Below, piece after piece: positions 24,903 through 33,584 of a stretch of 48,666 bases of DNA. Within the stretch, counting starts at the first letter, position 1. Every line of letters starts with the position of its first letter. The notes under the pieces are model-generated. The model saw only the letters and a program-made list of their open reading frames with translations. It was not told the origin of the DNA and did not search any database. Source of the stretch: a bacterium. GTDB taxonomy: Bacteria; Gemmatimonadota; Gemmatimonadetes; Gemmatimonadales; Gemmatimonadaceae. The stretch is from contig JAIXTI010000291.1 in the NCBI GenBank assembly GCA_027484025.1, positions 1 to 48,666 of the forward strand, read 5' to 3'. Position numbers and translations under genes: made by a program.

Positions 24903-25139
24903 GCAGGGACTCCTGAAATTGGGTCGGGCCGGGTGAACAGCAGGAACGCTACCCCGGAGAGCTCGGAGTGTCCACGGAGGGGACGGGGAGGTGACACCAC
25001 CGGTGGACAACGAATGGTGATTTACCGCGGTTTCCGGCGTATTTGCGCCGTTTTGCGCGGTTTTCCGCTGGCATGCCCCCTGCCTTAACTGAGGTCGTCG
25101 ACGGGCGCGGTGCCCGTCCCGCTCAATCAGGAGGAAGTC

Positions 25140-25709
25140 ATGTCCGCGCTTCATACCCGTCTTCGGACCGCTGTGGTCCCGCTGCTTGCGCCCCTCGCGT
25201 TCGGGGTGCTCACCGCGTGCGGCGGCAGCGATCGCCAGATCGACGAGCAGCTGCGGGCCGACCTCCTGGCCGCGTCGCAGTCGTCCGCAAATCGGCAACA
25301 GTTCATGAGTCCGGCTGAAATGGGGTACCCACAGGGGTATGCGCCGGGCTATCAGCAGGGGTACGCGCCCTCTCCGGGGCAGTACCAGCAGCCCTATCCG
25401 CAACCATACCCGCCGCAGGCGTACCCGGCCCCGTATCCACAGCAGGCGCAAACGCGGGTGGTGTACGTGCCCCAGCCCGGTACGGCGCGTCGCAGCGGGA
25501 GCGTCGGTGGCGGCAGCGGCTCGGGATCCGGTGGCAGCGGCGTGTATCAGGAGCGACGCAACACGCAGAAGGGGGCGGTCATCGGCGCGGCAAGCGGCGC
25601 GGCTATTGGCGTCATCTCCTCGCGTGACAAGGCCAAGGGGGCGGCCATCGGTGCCCTCGGCGGCGCCGTCCTCGGCGGTCTCATCGGACACCAGGTCAAA
25701 ACGCCGTAA
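25140..25709 (+). CDS. Glycine-zipper lipoprotein with Tyr/Pro/Gln-rich linker
   Basis: ATG at 25140 with a strong AGGAGG Shine-Dalgarno 5 bases upstream; 189 residues. Lipobox FGVLTAC, so anchored by lipid. After the anchor comes a low-complexity Gly-Tyr-Pro-Gln stretch (YPQGYAPGYQQGYAP, repeated YPQPYP units), then a Gly/Ser-rich spacer. The C-terminal glycine zipper GAVIGAASGAAIGVIS ... GAAIGALGGAVLGGLIGH is a two-helix GxxxG hairpin as in YMGG/RcnB- or SlyB-like lipoproteins. Probable role in outer-membrane integrity; not specific. Divergent from peroxiredoxin 1 across 237 bases in which nothing clear was recognised besides the Shine-Dalgarno. Confidence 0.85.
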   Translation: MSALHTRLRTAVVPLLAPLAFGVLTACGGSDRQIDEQLRADLLAASQSSANRQQFMSPAEMGYPQGYAPGYQQGYAPSPGQYQQPYPQPYPPQAYPAPYPQQAQTRVVYVPQPGTARRSGSVGGGSGSGSGGSGVYQERRNTQKGAVIGAASGAAIGVISSRDKAKGAAIGALGGAVLGGLIGHQVKTP

Positions 25710-25860
25710 CACGAATCACACAGCCGGCGCCGCCAGGCGCACCGGTTGCAATGCACAGGATGTCGGAAAGCAACCTTCCAAGGGGTTGTGGTGTCAGAAG
25801 AGTTGCAGGGGGGTAGTTGATGGAGTTCGGAGGCTTCGTGGAGGGGGCGCCGAACGAGAG

Positions 25861-25915
25861 AGACCCGGGACGACCAAACGCGTGGGGGCGTGGTCGAGAC
25901 CCGGGTCTTTTCTTT
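25861..25915. terminator. Terminator between convergent lipoprotein and lipid kinase genes
   Basis: The outer stem AGACCCGGG (25861-25869) pairs with CCCGGGTCT (25900-25908), with an inner CGACCA/TGGTCG stem (25871-25876 with 25891-25896). TTTCTTTTG follows on the + strand, making a classical terminator for the glycine-zipper lipoprotein gene. It lies about 150 bases beyond that stop codon. The stem may also stop the opposing lipid-kinase transcript; the remainder of the 236-base gap shows nothing else. Confidence 0.8.
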
Positions 25916-25945
25916 TGTTCGATACTCGAAGCGACGTCCGCGCAG

Positions 25946-26851
25946 TTACACGATGACGCGCAGCGCTTGCGGACGCACCGTGACGTCGATCGTCGTGCCA
26001 GCGGCGCGATAGAGTTCGCCGTCGGCTTCGAAGGCGAGCGGCACTCGACTGGTCATCACGATGTGCGTCGCCCGTGCATGATGCACGGCGGCATGCGACA
26101 GATGCGTCCCACGTGTCGCCTGAAAAAACGCGGCCACTCGTGCGACGGGCGATAGCCGGGCAAAGTCGACGACATCGAGGTGTCCGTCGGTGAGCGACGC
26201 TGTCGGTGCAATGCGAAACGCCCCGCCGAACGCGCGGCCGTTGGCGAACACCGTCATGAGGTGGCGCGTATTCGGACTCGATGTGCGCACACGCTGCGTG
26301 TCGTCGTGCACGTGCGCCTCGAATCCGTCGTAGCGCAACAGCGCGCCCAGCGCTGTGCCGACGTACGCGGCGGTCCCGCGCAAACGAAATGCCGACGACG
26401 TCGACGCCTGCTGCATGCGTTCGAGCACGGCCACATCGAATCCCATGCCCGCCGCATTCAGGAACGGCACACCATCGATGACGCCCACATCGATGGCGAG
26501 TGAGGTGCCGCGCATGACGCGCGTGGCCATCGCCTGCACGTCGTGCGATGGCGTACCGAGCGTCTTGACGAAGTCGTTGCCCGTGCCGGCCGCGAAGATC
26601 GCCAGCGGAATGGGCGTCCCGCTTTCGAGCAGCCCGCGCGCCGCATGATGCGACGATCCGTCGCCGCCGACCACGGCTACGATGCGCGCGCCGGCGTCGC
26701 ACGCTTCGATAGCCAGCGCGCGCTCCTCCCCACGGGCGCGCGTTTCGAACAGCCGGACGTCACCCGACTCCGCCAGTGCACGCGCCACCAATACGGCGCG
26801 TGCCTTTGCACGACCTCCGCCAGCCGCGGGATTCACGATCACGCCAATCAC
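25946..26851 (-). CDS. Diacylglycerol/lipid kinase family protein (DagK/YegS-like)
   Basis: GTG at 26851 gives 301 residues beginning VIGVIVNPAAGGGRA, the standard first strand and nucleotide loop of the DAGK catalytic domain. The nucleotide-binding GGDGSSHHAARGL and GTGNDFVKTLG motifs follow in order, with FLNAAGMGFDV and, near the end, AFEADGELY, typical of YegS/BmrU-type kinases. No transmembrane segment. It probably phosphorylates diacylglycerol or a related lipid at the membrane surface; YegS relatives make phosphatidylglycerol phosphate, so the substrate cannot be set from sequence. Monocistronic and convergent with the lipoprotein gene. Confidence 0.92.
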   Translation of the reverse strand: MIGVIVNPAAGGGRAKARAVLVARALAESGDVRLFETRARGEERALAIEACDAGARIVAVVGGDGSSHHAARGLLESGTPIPLAIFAAGTGNDFVKTLGTPSHDVQAMATRVMRGTSLAIDVGVIDGVPFLNAAGMGFDVAVLERMQQASTSSAFRLRGTAAYVGTALGALLRYDGFEAHVHDDTQRVRTSSPNTRHLMTVFANGRAFGGAFRIAPTASLTDGHLDVVDFARLSPVARVAAFFQATRGTHLSHAAVHHARATHIVMTSRVPLAFEADGELYRAAGTTIDVTVRPQALRVIV

Positions 26852-26880
26852 GTGACGATCGATGAAAGGAGGGTGATGAC

Positions 26881-26934
26881 ATGGTGATGACAGACACGGT
26901 GATCGTGTCTGCCAGCAGGACAGTCGTGCGCTGA
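26881..26934 (+). CDS. Possible 17-residue leader-like ORF with strong ribosome binding site
   Basis: ATG at 26881 is preceded by AAAGGAGGG ending about 7 bases upstream, a better Shine-Dalgarno than most genes here have. The frame reads MVMTDTVIVSASRTVVR then TGA. A 7-bp hairpin (AGACACG / CGTGTCT, 26892-26910) lies inside it. It starts 30 bases from the divergent lipid-kinase start and about 115 bases before the Asp-rich lipoprotein. It could be a leader peptide, or the purine-rich tract may be chance. No homolog is known to me. Confidence 0.25.
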   Translation: MVMTDTVIVSASRTVVR

Positions 26935-27048
26935 GTCACTGACACACGAGTCCGCCTTCATGAACTTATCGCATGGGCGGACGGACGTCGCGACGGTGCG
27001 GCGGATCCGCATGGCCTCCGCCAACAATCATCACGGAGATCCTTGTCG

Positions 27049-27930
27049 ATGCAACCTTCTCTTGCGCGCGCGTCCGTGCTGCTCGTGTGTGCCGGCGTCT
27101 CGTTGCTCGCGGCGTGCAGCGATGGCACGGGCCCCAACGCCTCGGGTGAGGTGGGGCTCGGCTTTCAGCTCGCGACCAGCCAATCTGCGGCATCGGCGCA
27201 GTCTGCGCCCGGTACGGCGACGGGTGCGGGTGTGGCACAGGTGACCACGACGCCGGCAGGGCTGAGCATCACGAGCGGGACCGACGCGATCGTGATTACG
27301 CGCGCCCAGGTAGTCGTCCGGGACGTGAAGCTCAAATCGACCGCGGCGACGTGCGTCGATGATGAAGATGATGATGATGACGATGATGACGACAAGTCGT
27401 CGTCGAGCCGCAGCGGGACGCGCTCATCGAAAGACGATGATGACGATGACGACGACTGCCCGAGCATTCGCGTGGGGCCATATCTGGTGAACGTGCCGGT
27501 GAGCGGTGCCGACGGCGGGCGCGTGGCGGTGATGGTGCCAGAAGGGACGTACTCGTCGGTGCGGCTCTCGGTGCACAAGGTCTCGAGCAGCGACTCGGCA
27601 GACCTTGCCTTCCGACAGGCCAATCCGGACTTCCGCAACATCAGCATCCGACTCGAAGGGACGTTCAATACGCAGCCCTTTACGTTCGTGAGCGATGTGA
27701 ACGCGACGCTCGAAGTCCCGCTCACGGCGCCGGTGGTCATTGGCAAAGGCGGTGACAACGTCACGGTCACGATCGATATGAAAGACTGGTTCACGAAGCC
27801 GACGGGCGGGCTCTATTCGCCAGGGGCGGCCAATACGTCGGGGTTCGTGCAGGCCAAGATTCAGAACAACATTCGCAATACCTTCCGCGCGTTTCGCGAC
27901 AAGAATCGCGACGGCAAGGAAGACCGCTAG
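27049..27930 (+). CDS. DUF4382-like lipoprotein with two poly-Asp tracts and a Ca-binding-like tail
   Basis: ATG at 27049 gives 293 residues; GGAG is 10 bases upstream, and a TTG at 27043 is an alternative. Lipobox SLLAAC with Cys23. The region about 75-260 fits DUF4382 (ITRAQVVVRDVKLKS; VPEGTYSSVRLSVHKV). Inserted into it are two acidic runs, residues 104-115 and 129-136, encoded by mixed GAT/GAC codons. They are bracketed by Cys102 and Cys137, with a Ser/Arg-rich linker between, so they may form a disulfide-closed acidic loop. The C terminus has DKNRDGKEDR, a DxNxDG calcium-loop pattern. Divalent-cation binding at the cell surface is a reasonable guess. Confidence 0.82.
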   Translation: MQPSLARASVLLVCAGVSLLAACSDGTGPNASGEVGLGFQLATSQSAASAQSAPGTATGAGVAQVTTTPAGLSITSGTDAIVITRAQVVVRDVKLKSTAATCVDDEDDDDDDDDDKSSSSRSGTRSSKDDDDDDDDCPSIRVGPYLVNVPVSGADGGRVAVMVPEGTYSSVRLSVHKVSSSDSADLAFRQANPDFRNISIRLEGTFNTQPFTFVSDVNATLEVPLTAPVVIGKGGDNVTVTIDMKDWFTKPTGGLYSPGAANTSGFVQAKIQNNIRNTFRAFRDKNRDGKEDR

Positions 27931-27986
27931 TTTTGTGCGCGCGAGGCGCCGCCGGGGCTCTCATCGAGGCAGGGCGGGGACGCGGG

Positions 27987-28523
27987 TCAGCGCGTCGCGG
28001 CGGTCACAGCGGAGCCCAACGCGGTGTACGCGTCCTCCGACATCTGATTGAACGGCCGCGCGATGTAGGCAATACGCCCCTGCGGATCGATCACGTACAA
28101 ATGCCGCTTGTGCCAGAGCATCCCGCTGGCGCCATAAGCTTTGCCCACCGCCTTGTTGCCGTCGGCGGCGAATTGAAACGGAAAGTTCTTCTTGCGCGCC
28201 CAGCCGGTGAGATCGTCGGTATCGTCGGTGCTGACACCCAGCAGCGTGACCTTCTGCCCGTTCTTGAACAACGCCGCGTAGCGATCGCGGTACGCCTCCA
28301 TCTGCGTTGTGCACCCCGGCGTGCCGGCCTGTGGGAAGAACGCGAGTACCACCGTCTCGCCGCGGTGCGCCGAGAGGGTGAACGCTGCGGCATCCACTCC
28401 CTTCGCAGTGGCTGTAGTCACCGTGAAATCGGGCGCGACGTCGCCCACCTTGAGCGACTGAGCCAAAGCAGGTGTCGCAAAGGCGACAAGCGCGACGGTG
28501 CCAAGCACGCGAAGAGTACGCAT
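27987..28523 (-). CDS. Exported peroxiredoxin (BCP/AhpC-TSA type), paralog 2
   Basis: ATG at 28523 (MRTLRVLG) gives 178 residues with a signal peptide to about TPALAQ. Domain LKVGDVAPDF, catalytic Cys71 in PQAGTPGCTTQ (canonical TPGC). The C-terminal HKRHLYVIDPQGRIAYI matches the paralog at 24336-24902 nearly residue for residue. It lies 3.1 kb from that paralog in the same orientation, with unrelated genes between. Likely periplasmic peroxide reductase. Convergent with the Asp-rich lipoprotein gene across 56 bases. Confidence 0.92.
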   Translation of the reverse strand: MRTLRVLGTVALVAFATPALAQSLKVGDVAPDFTVTTATAKGVDAAAFTLSAHRGETVVLAFFPQAGTPGCTTQMEAYRDRYAALFKNGQKVTLLGVSTDDTDDLTGWARKKNFPFQFAADGNKAVGKAYGASGMLWHKRHLYVIDPQGRIAYIARPFNQMSEDAYTALGSAVTAATR

Positions 28524-28624
28524 CGGAAAACCAGTGTCGAATGGTGAGGAGCGGGGACGTAACACGACGTTAGTCTACCAGCGAGCACACACGGAGCGCG
28601 GTTCCCAGCGTCAACTCCCATGCA

Positions 28625-28741
28625 GCCCCGGTCGCGGCCGCTCGCCCCGGTGAGCGGATCCCTGAGGGGGTGGCGCCGGCGCGCAGCGCACGGCCACCCC
28701 CGAAGAGAGCAGCGAACGGGGTGAGCGGGCGCGACCGGGGC
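28625..28741. repeat. Nested inverted repeat between aconitase and peroxiredoxin genes
   Basis: Outer arms 28625-28649 and 28717-28741 (25 bases) are reverse complements except for two positions. Nested inside, GGGGGTGGC (28666-28674) pairs with GCCACCCCC (28693-28701). The whole 117-base unit would fold as one long GC-rich hairpin. It occupies most of the 288-base gap between the aconitase terminator and the peroxiredoxin start. It contains CCCTGAGGGGGTGGC, faintly like the CCCTCAGGGGGAAG block of the other palindromes here, but the arms are otherwise unrelated. Confidence 0.75.
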
Positions 28742-28755
28742 GTGTCGCAAGCAAC

Positions 28756-28791
28756 AAAAAGCGGGCCCCGAGCCAAACGCCCGGAGCCCGC
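28756..28791 (-). terminator. Rho-independent terminator of the aconitase gene
   Basis: On the minus strand GCGGGCTCCGGGC ... GCTCGGGGCCCGC forms a GC-rich stem followed by TTTTTG (the AAAAA at 28756-28760 on the + strand). It lies 20 bases past the aconitase stop codon. Confidence 0.75.
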
Positions 28792-28811
28792 CAATACACC
28801 AACGAAAAACG

Positions 28812-31553
28812 TCAGCGAGAAACGAGCGACCGCAACACGTACGGCAGAATGCCGCCGTGCTTGTAGTACTGCATTTCTTCCGGCGTGTCGATGCGGCAGC
28901 GCACGCTGAATGACTTGACCGTGCCGTCGTGCGACGTCGCTTGCACCGTGAGCGTCGCGCGCGGCGTGAGCGTGTCGTCGAGCCCCACGATCTCGTAGGT
29001 CTCGAAGCCCGTGAGCCCGAGCGACTGACGCGTTTCGCCGTTCACGAACTCGCACGGCAACACACCCATGCCGACCAGGTTCGACCGGTGAATGCGCTCG
29101 AAGCTTTCCGCGATCACCGCGCGAACACCCAACAGCATCGTGCCCTTGGCCGCCCAGTCGCGCGACGAACCGGTGCCGTATTCCTTGCCCGCGATGACGA
29201 TCTGCGCCACGCCAGCGCTCTGACGCGCCATGGACACATCGTAGATCGCTTCCGGCTCCGCACCCGGCGCCGTGGCCGTCCACCACCCTTCCTTGCCACC
29301 CGTCAATTCGTTCTTGAGACGGATGTTCGCGAAGGTGCCGCGCATCATCACTTCGTGATTGCCGCGACGCGCACCGTACGAGTTGAAGTCCTTCTTCTCA
29401 ACGCCCAGCTGCGACAGGTACTTGCCGGCGGGGCTCGCCGCCGCAATGGAGCCGGCTGGTGAGATGTGGTCGGTGGTGATGGAATCGCCGAACATGCCAA
29501 GCACTTTGGCGCCCGTAATGGGGCGGATGCCCGGCGGCGTCATCGTCATGCCGTCGAAATACGGCGGGTTCTTCACGTAGGTGCTGTTGCCGTCCCACGC
29601 GTACTGGCTGCCCGTGGGCGCCTCGATGGCCTGCCAGTACTTGTCACCCTTGAACGCGTCGGCGTACTGCGTGGTGAACTGCTCACGCTTCACGCTGCTG
29701 AGAATCGTATCTTCGACTTCCTGCTGGGTGGGCCAGATGTCGCGCAGGAACACCGGGCCATCGGTGCCAACGCCGAGCGGTTCGGTGGCGAGGTCGATAT
29801 CCATGCGCCCCGCCAAGGCATAGGCCACTACCAGCGGCGGGCTCGCGAGATAGTTGAAGCGCGTTTGCGGATTCACGCGCCCTTCGAAGTTGCGGTTACC
29901 CGAGAGCACCGCCGCCACGTTGAGCTTGCCCGCGTCAATCGCTTCGCTGATCTCCACCGGCAACGGACCCGAGTTGCCAATGCACGTCGTGCAACCGTAG
30001 CCCACCACATTGAAGCCGAGGGCGTTGAGCGAGCCCATGAGATCGGCCTTGTGGAAGTATTCGGTGGCCACCTTCGATCCCGGTGCCAGCGACGTCTTCA
30101 CCCACGGCTTGCTCGTGAGCCCCTTCGCCACGGCATTACGCGCCAGCAAGCCGGCGGCGAGCATGACCGAGGGGTTCGACGTGTTGGTGCAGCTCGTGAT
30201 GGCCGCAATCACCACATGCCCATCGCTCAGCGTAAAGCGCTGGCCCTTGTAGGTCACCGCCACACCGTTGGCATCGGCCGGTCCGCCTTCCGACACCATC
30301 GTCGCAGCCGCTGCACTGTTGGCGGCCGTCCCATTCTGCACCGCGCGCTGCGCTGCGAGCGCTTCGCGGTACATGCTCTTGCTCTGCGACAGCGGCACGC
30401 GATCCTGCGGACGCTTGGGACCCGCGAGGCTCGGCACCACCGTGCTCAAATCGAGTTCGAGCGTGTCGGTGAACACCGGGTCGGGCGTTTCATCGGTGCG
30501 GAAGAGCCCCTGCGCCTTGGTGTAGGCCTCCACCAGCGCGACCTGCTCGTCGCTGCGGCCGGAGAGACGCAGGTACTTGAGCGTTTCCGCGTCGACGGGG
30601 AAGAAGCCCATCGTGGCGCCGTACTCGGGCGCCATGTTCGCAATGGTAGCGCGATCGGCGAGCGCGAGGCTCGACAACCCCGTGCCGTAGAACTCGACGA
30701 ACTTGCCCACGACTTTTTTCTTGCGCAGCATCTCGGTGCAGGTGAGCACCAGGTCCGTGGCGGTGGCGCCGGCCGGGAGCTTGCCATGCAGCTTGAAGCC
30801 GATCACTTCGGGAATGAGCATGCTCACCGGCTGCCCAAGCATGGCGGCTTCGGCTTCGATGCCACCCACACCCCAGCCCAACACGCCGAGGCCGTTGATC
30901 ATCGTGGTGTGCGAGTCGGTGCCCACGAGCGAGTCGCAATAGGCGAGCGTTTCGCTGCCGTCCTGCGCGGTGAACACCACCTGCGCGAGGTACTCGAGAT
31001 TCACCTGGTGGCAGATGCCGGTACCCGGCGGTACTGCGCGGAAATTGCGGAGCGCGGTCTGTCCCCACTTGAGGAACTGATAGCGTTCGCCGTTGCGCTC
31101 GAACTCGAGTTCGGTGTTGAGCAGCAGCGCCGCTTCGGTGCCGTATTCGTCCACCTGCACCGAGTGATCGATGACGAGGTCGACGGGCTGCAGCGGATTG
31201 ATGCGCGTGGGATCGCCGCCGAGTGCGACCATCGCGTCGCGCATGGCGGCAAGGTCGACGACGCAGGGAACGCCGGTGAAGTCCTGAAGCAGGACGCGCG
31301 CGGTGCGGAACGCGATCTCCTTGTCTACTGGCTGCTTGACGTCCCAGCGCGCGAGCGCTTCGACATCGGCCTGCTTGACGAAGGCGTTGTCCTCGCCGCG
31401 CAGCAGATTCTCGAGCAACACGCGCAGCGAGAAGGGAAGCGTGCGCGCAGTACTGCCGGCGAGCCCGTCGAGGGCATCGAGACGGAAGTACGCGTACTGA
31501 CGGTCGCCCACGGAAAGCGTGGCGCGGCTGCCGAACGAATTGGGATGCGACAT
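28812..31553 (-). CDS. acnA: Aconitate hydratase A
   Basis: ATG at 31553 ([16 protein letters not shown]) gives 913 residues, the AcnA/IRP length; an upstream in-frame start would add 21 unsupported residues. The enzyme isomerises citrate to isocitrate in the TCA cycle using a [4Fe-4S] cluster. Cluster cysteines: one in [13 protein letters not shown] and two in [12 protein letters not shown]. Substrate-site motifs are seen in order: [39 protein letters not shown], then in the swivelling domain [32 protein letters not shown] and [13 protein letters not shown]. It has its own terminator. The 205 bases between it and the patatin gene show a weak CGGGAA/TTCCCG hairpin near 31720 and no clear promoter. 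Confidence 0.97.
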   Translation of the reverse strand: MSHPNSFGSRATLSVGDRQYAYFRLDALDGLAGSTARTLPFSLRVLLENLLRGEDNAFVKQADVEALARWDVKQPVDKEIAFRTARVLLQDFTGVPCVVDLAAMRDAMVALGGDPTRINPLQPVDLVIDHSVQVDEYGTEAALLLNTELEFERNGERYQFLKWGQTALRNFRAVPPGTGICHQVNLEYLAQVVFTAQDGSETLAYCDSLVGTDSHTTMINGLGVLGWGVGGIEAEAAMLGQPVSMLIPEVIGFKLHGKLPAGATATDLVLTCTEMLRKKKVVGKFVEFYGTGLSSLALADRATIANMAPEYGATMGFFPVDAETLKYLRLSGRSDEQVALVEAYTKAQGLFRTDETPDPVFTDTLELDLSTVVPSLAGPKRPQDRVPLSQSKSMYREALAAQRAVQNGTAANSAAAATMVSEGGPADANGVAVTYKGQRFTLSDGHVVIAAITSCTNTSNPSVMLAAGLLARNAVAKGLTSKPWVKTSLAPGSKVATEYFHKADLMGSLNALGFNVVGYGCTTCIGNSGPLPVEISEAIDAGKLNVAAVLSGNRNFEGRVNPQTRFNYLASPPLVVAYALAGRMDIDLATEPLGVGTDGPVFLRDIWPTQQEVEDTILSSVKREQFTTQYADAFKGDKYWQAIEAPTGSQYAWDGNSTYVKNPPYFDGMTMTPPGIRPITGAKVLGMFGDSITTDHISPAGSIAAASPAGKYLSQLGVEKKDFNSYGARRGNHEVMMRGTFANIRLKNELTGGKEGWWTATAPGAEPEAIYDVSMARQSAGVAQIVIAGKEYGTGSSRDWAAKGTMLLGVRAVIAESFERIHRSNLVGMGVLPCEFVNGETRQSLGLTGFETYEIVGLDDTLTPRATLTVQATSHDGTVKSFSVRCRIDTPEEMQYYKHGGILPYVLRSLVSR

Positions 31554-31758
31554 GAAGGGGAGTGTCCTGCGCGCATCAGCCCCTCGGGTGACCACGCGCG
31601 TCTGGAACGGAGCCACTCATCGCGCCGTAACGTCCTGCAATAGCCCAGGATGCCCGGTACCGACGAGGCTATAGGAAATATCGGCCGCAGTACGCCGGGA
31701 GGCCAACTATTGGTAACCGGGAAGGTGCCGTTTGTCGGTTTCCCGTCGCTGGGACGGC

Positions 31759-32892
31759 TCAGGCGGACTGGACGAGCCGTTCGGCGGCCAGGTCGCGGGG
31801 GGCGAGCGGCGCCACGGTAATGGCGGCCGACGGGCAGCAGCGGGAGAACGCGGTGTCGGCCGGGGAGAAGTTGTGCACTGGCTGCAGCGGATACGCCTTC
31901 TGGTCGCGGCCAAGCCCCATGAGCGCCGGGTGGTGGGCCACGCAGAGGCCACAGCCTGTACAGCGGTCGCGGTCGACGGACACTTCCATCTCCAACCGCG
32001 GGAAGATGCCGCCCGGGGCGGCGAGGGCGTCGAGTAGGTGGGTGAGAGCGGAGCGGGTGGCGTCGTAGCCCACCTGCAGAAGTTCTTCGACGTGCGCAAA
32101 GGAGAACCACCCGATGTGCGACACCGTGGGGCGCACGAGCAGCATGGGGGGACCGGCCCAGCGCGTGAGTGTGGCCTGCTGCATTTCGTGCATCATCATC
32201 GAGGCCGCGCGCATGAAGATCGTCGCGAACCCCTGTTCCGCCACGCCCACCGCATGCGGGACATCGGCGATGCCGACATCGACCGCAATAATGGCGTCGA
32301 CCTCGAGGCCGGCGATGCTGACCGGCAAGTTGTCCATCGTGCCCCCATCGATGCACACGCGATTCCCCACGACGCCCGGCGGGAAGAATCCGGGCAGGGC
32401 GCACGACGCGTACACGGCATCGCGCACGCGGACATCCCGAAAGCCAGGGCGCCCGAAGACGACGGGGAGACCGCGCTCGAGATCGACGGCACTCACGAGC
32501 AGCGGGTGGCGGAAACTGTCGAAGGTGCCTTCGTCGACGAGTTCGTCGCACAGCGCCCGCAGCGGCGCCTCGATGTAGATGGAGCGCGACAGCATGCGCT
32601 CCATGATCATTCCCATGTGATTGATGCGAAACAGATCGCGGCGGCGAACACGCAGCGCACGCGCCATGAGCTCGTCGGGGGCGCGCCCGCTCGCCGCGGC
32701 GGCGGCGATCATGGCGCCGATGCTGGAGCCGGCGTACAGCGCCGGCACGATTCCGGCCTCCCGAATGGCGCGGAGCGCGCCCACGTGCGCCAGTCCCTTG
32801 AGCGCACCGCCCCCGAGTACCACGGCAATACGCGGCGCCGTGGCCTTCGAACCCGTCAAGTTCGTCGAATTCATCCGTGATTCATGTCGCAT
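31759..32892 (-). CDS. Patatin-like phospholipase fused to a C-terminal single-cluster ferredoxin domain
   Basis: ATG at 32892 gives 377 residues; ATG at 32874 is an alternative. The patatin domain covers about 20-270: oxyanion loop VLGGGALKGLAHVG (25-38), nucleophile Ser57 in GSSIG and the dyad aspartate Asp182 in DGGTMDN. From about 298 a ferredoxin-like segment follows: DRDRCTGCGLCVAHHPAL gives Cys311, Cys314, Cys317, and RCCPSAAI gives Cys352/Cys353 before Pro, as in single [4Fe-4S] or [3Fe-4S] ferredoxins. The frame is continuous, with no sign of a join error. RssA-like patatins are cytosolic esterases. A redox cluster on one suggests redox-gated lipid hydrolysis or an electron-transfer partner, which is inference. 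Divergent from the response regulator, 14 bases away. Confidence 0.88.
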   Translation of the reverse strand: MRHESRMNSTNLTGSKATAPRIAVVLGGGALKGLAHVGALRAIREAGIVPALYAGSSIGAMIAAAAASGRAPDELMARALRVRRRDLFRINHMGMIMERMLSRSIYIEAPLRALCDELVDEGTFDSFRHPLLVSAVDLERGLPVVFGRPGFRDVRVRDAVYASCALPGFFPPGVVGNRVCIDGGTMDNLPVSIAGLEVDAIIAVDVGIADVPHAVGVAEQGFATIFMRAASMMMHEMQQATLTRWAGPPMLLVRPTVSHIGWFSFAHVEELLQVGYDATRSALTHLLDALAAPGGIFPRLEMEVSVDRDRCTGCGLCVAHHPALMGLGRDQKAYPLQPVHNFSPADTAFSRCCPSAAITVAPLAPRDLAAERLVQSA

Positions 32893-32906
32893 CGTAGATT
32901 ACGGGC

Positions 32907-33584
32907 ATGCGTGTATTGCTCGTGGAAGACGACGACACGTTGCGCGAGAGCGCAACGGCGTATCTCCGGGCGTCGGGATTTGCCGTGGATCCCGCCGCTA
33001 CGGGGAAGATGGCGCGCGAACTTGCTGCCGTCAGCCCGTACGACGCCGTCATTCTCGATCTCCGGCTCCCCGACGACGACGGCTTGGCCTTGTGCACCGT
33101 CTTTCGCACCCGCGTCCCCGCGCCACGAATCCTCATGGCGACGGCCCGCGACGGCGTGGAAGACCGCATTGCCGGACTCGACCTCGGCGCCGACGATTAC
33201 CTCGTCAAGCCGTATGCGTTGGGGGAACTGGTCGCCCGGGTGCGGGCGCTGCTGCGCCGTCCCGACCACGCGGCACCAACACGCTTGCAGCTCGCCGACC
33301 TCGTGCTCGACCCCGCCACCCGGCATGCCTGGCGCGGTCCGCGTGAAATCAGCCTGACCACCAAGGAGTTCGCCGTCCTCGAAGTGCTCATGCGCGCCCC
33401 CGGACGGGTGCTCACGCGGGAGCACATCGGCGAACACGCGTGGGACGACAACTTCGATCCCATGAGCAACGTGATCGATGTGTATATCGCCCGGTTGCGT
33501 CGCAAGGTCGACGCGCCCGGCGAAGAGCCACTGCTCAACACCGTGCGCGGCGCGGGCTACCGTCTGGCGCCTCCCCGCGAGTGA
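32907..33584 (+). CDS. OmpR/PhoB family response regulator
   Basis: ATG at 32907, 225 residues. Receiver domain 1-115: acidic pocket EDDD at 7-10, phospho-acceptor Asp51 in VILDLRLPDDDG, conserved Thr in LMATARDG and Lys101 in LVKPYALGEL. A winged-helix trans_reg_C domain follows, about 125-222 (ISLTTKEFAVLEVLMRAPGR, RLRRKVD, LLNTVRGAGYRLAPP). The stop overlaps the kinase start as GTGA, so the pair is translationally coupled. Of the nearby targets, the divergent patatin gene shares only 14 bases of upstream DNA with it. Confidence 0.96.
   Translation: MRVLLVEDDDTLRESATAYLRASGFAVDPAATGKMARELAAVSPYDAVILDLRLPDDDGLALCTVFRTRVPAPRILMATARDGVEDRIAGLDLGADDYLVKPYALGELVARVRALLRRPDHAAPTRLQLADLVLDPATRHAWRGPREISLTTKEFAVLEVLMRAPGRVLTREHIGEHAWDDNFDPMSNVIDVYIARLRRKVDAPGEEPLLNTVRGAGYRLAPPRE

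Noticed and set aside
24903..25712. N-terminal extension of peroxiredoxin 1 to 458 residues
   Set aside because: The extension runs through the divergent lipoprotein gene and its ribosome binding site; the signal peptide at 24902 marks the true start.
29466..31643. A 725-codon open frame on the + strand opposite aconitase
   Set aside because: It is a mirror of acnA caused by GC bias; composition is His/Arg-rich with no domain, while acnA on the other strand is fully conserved.
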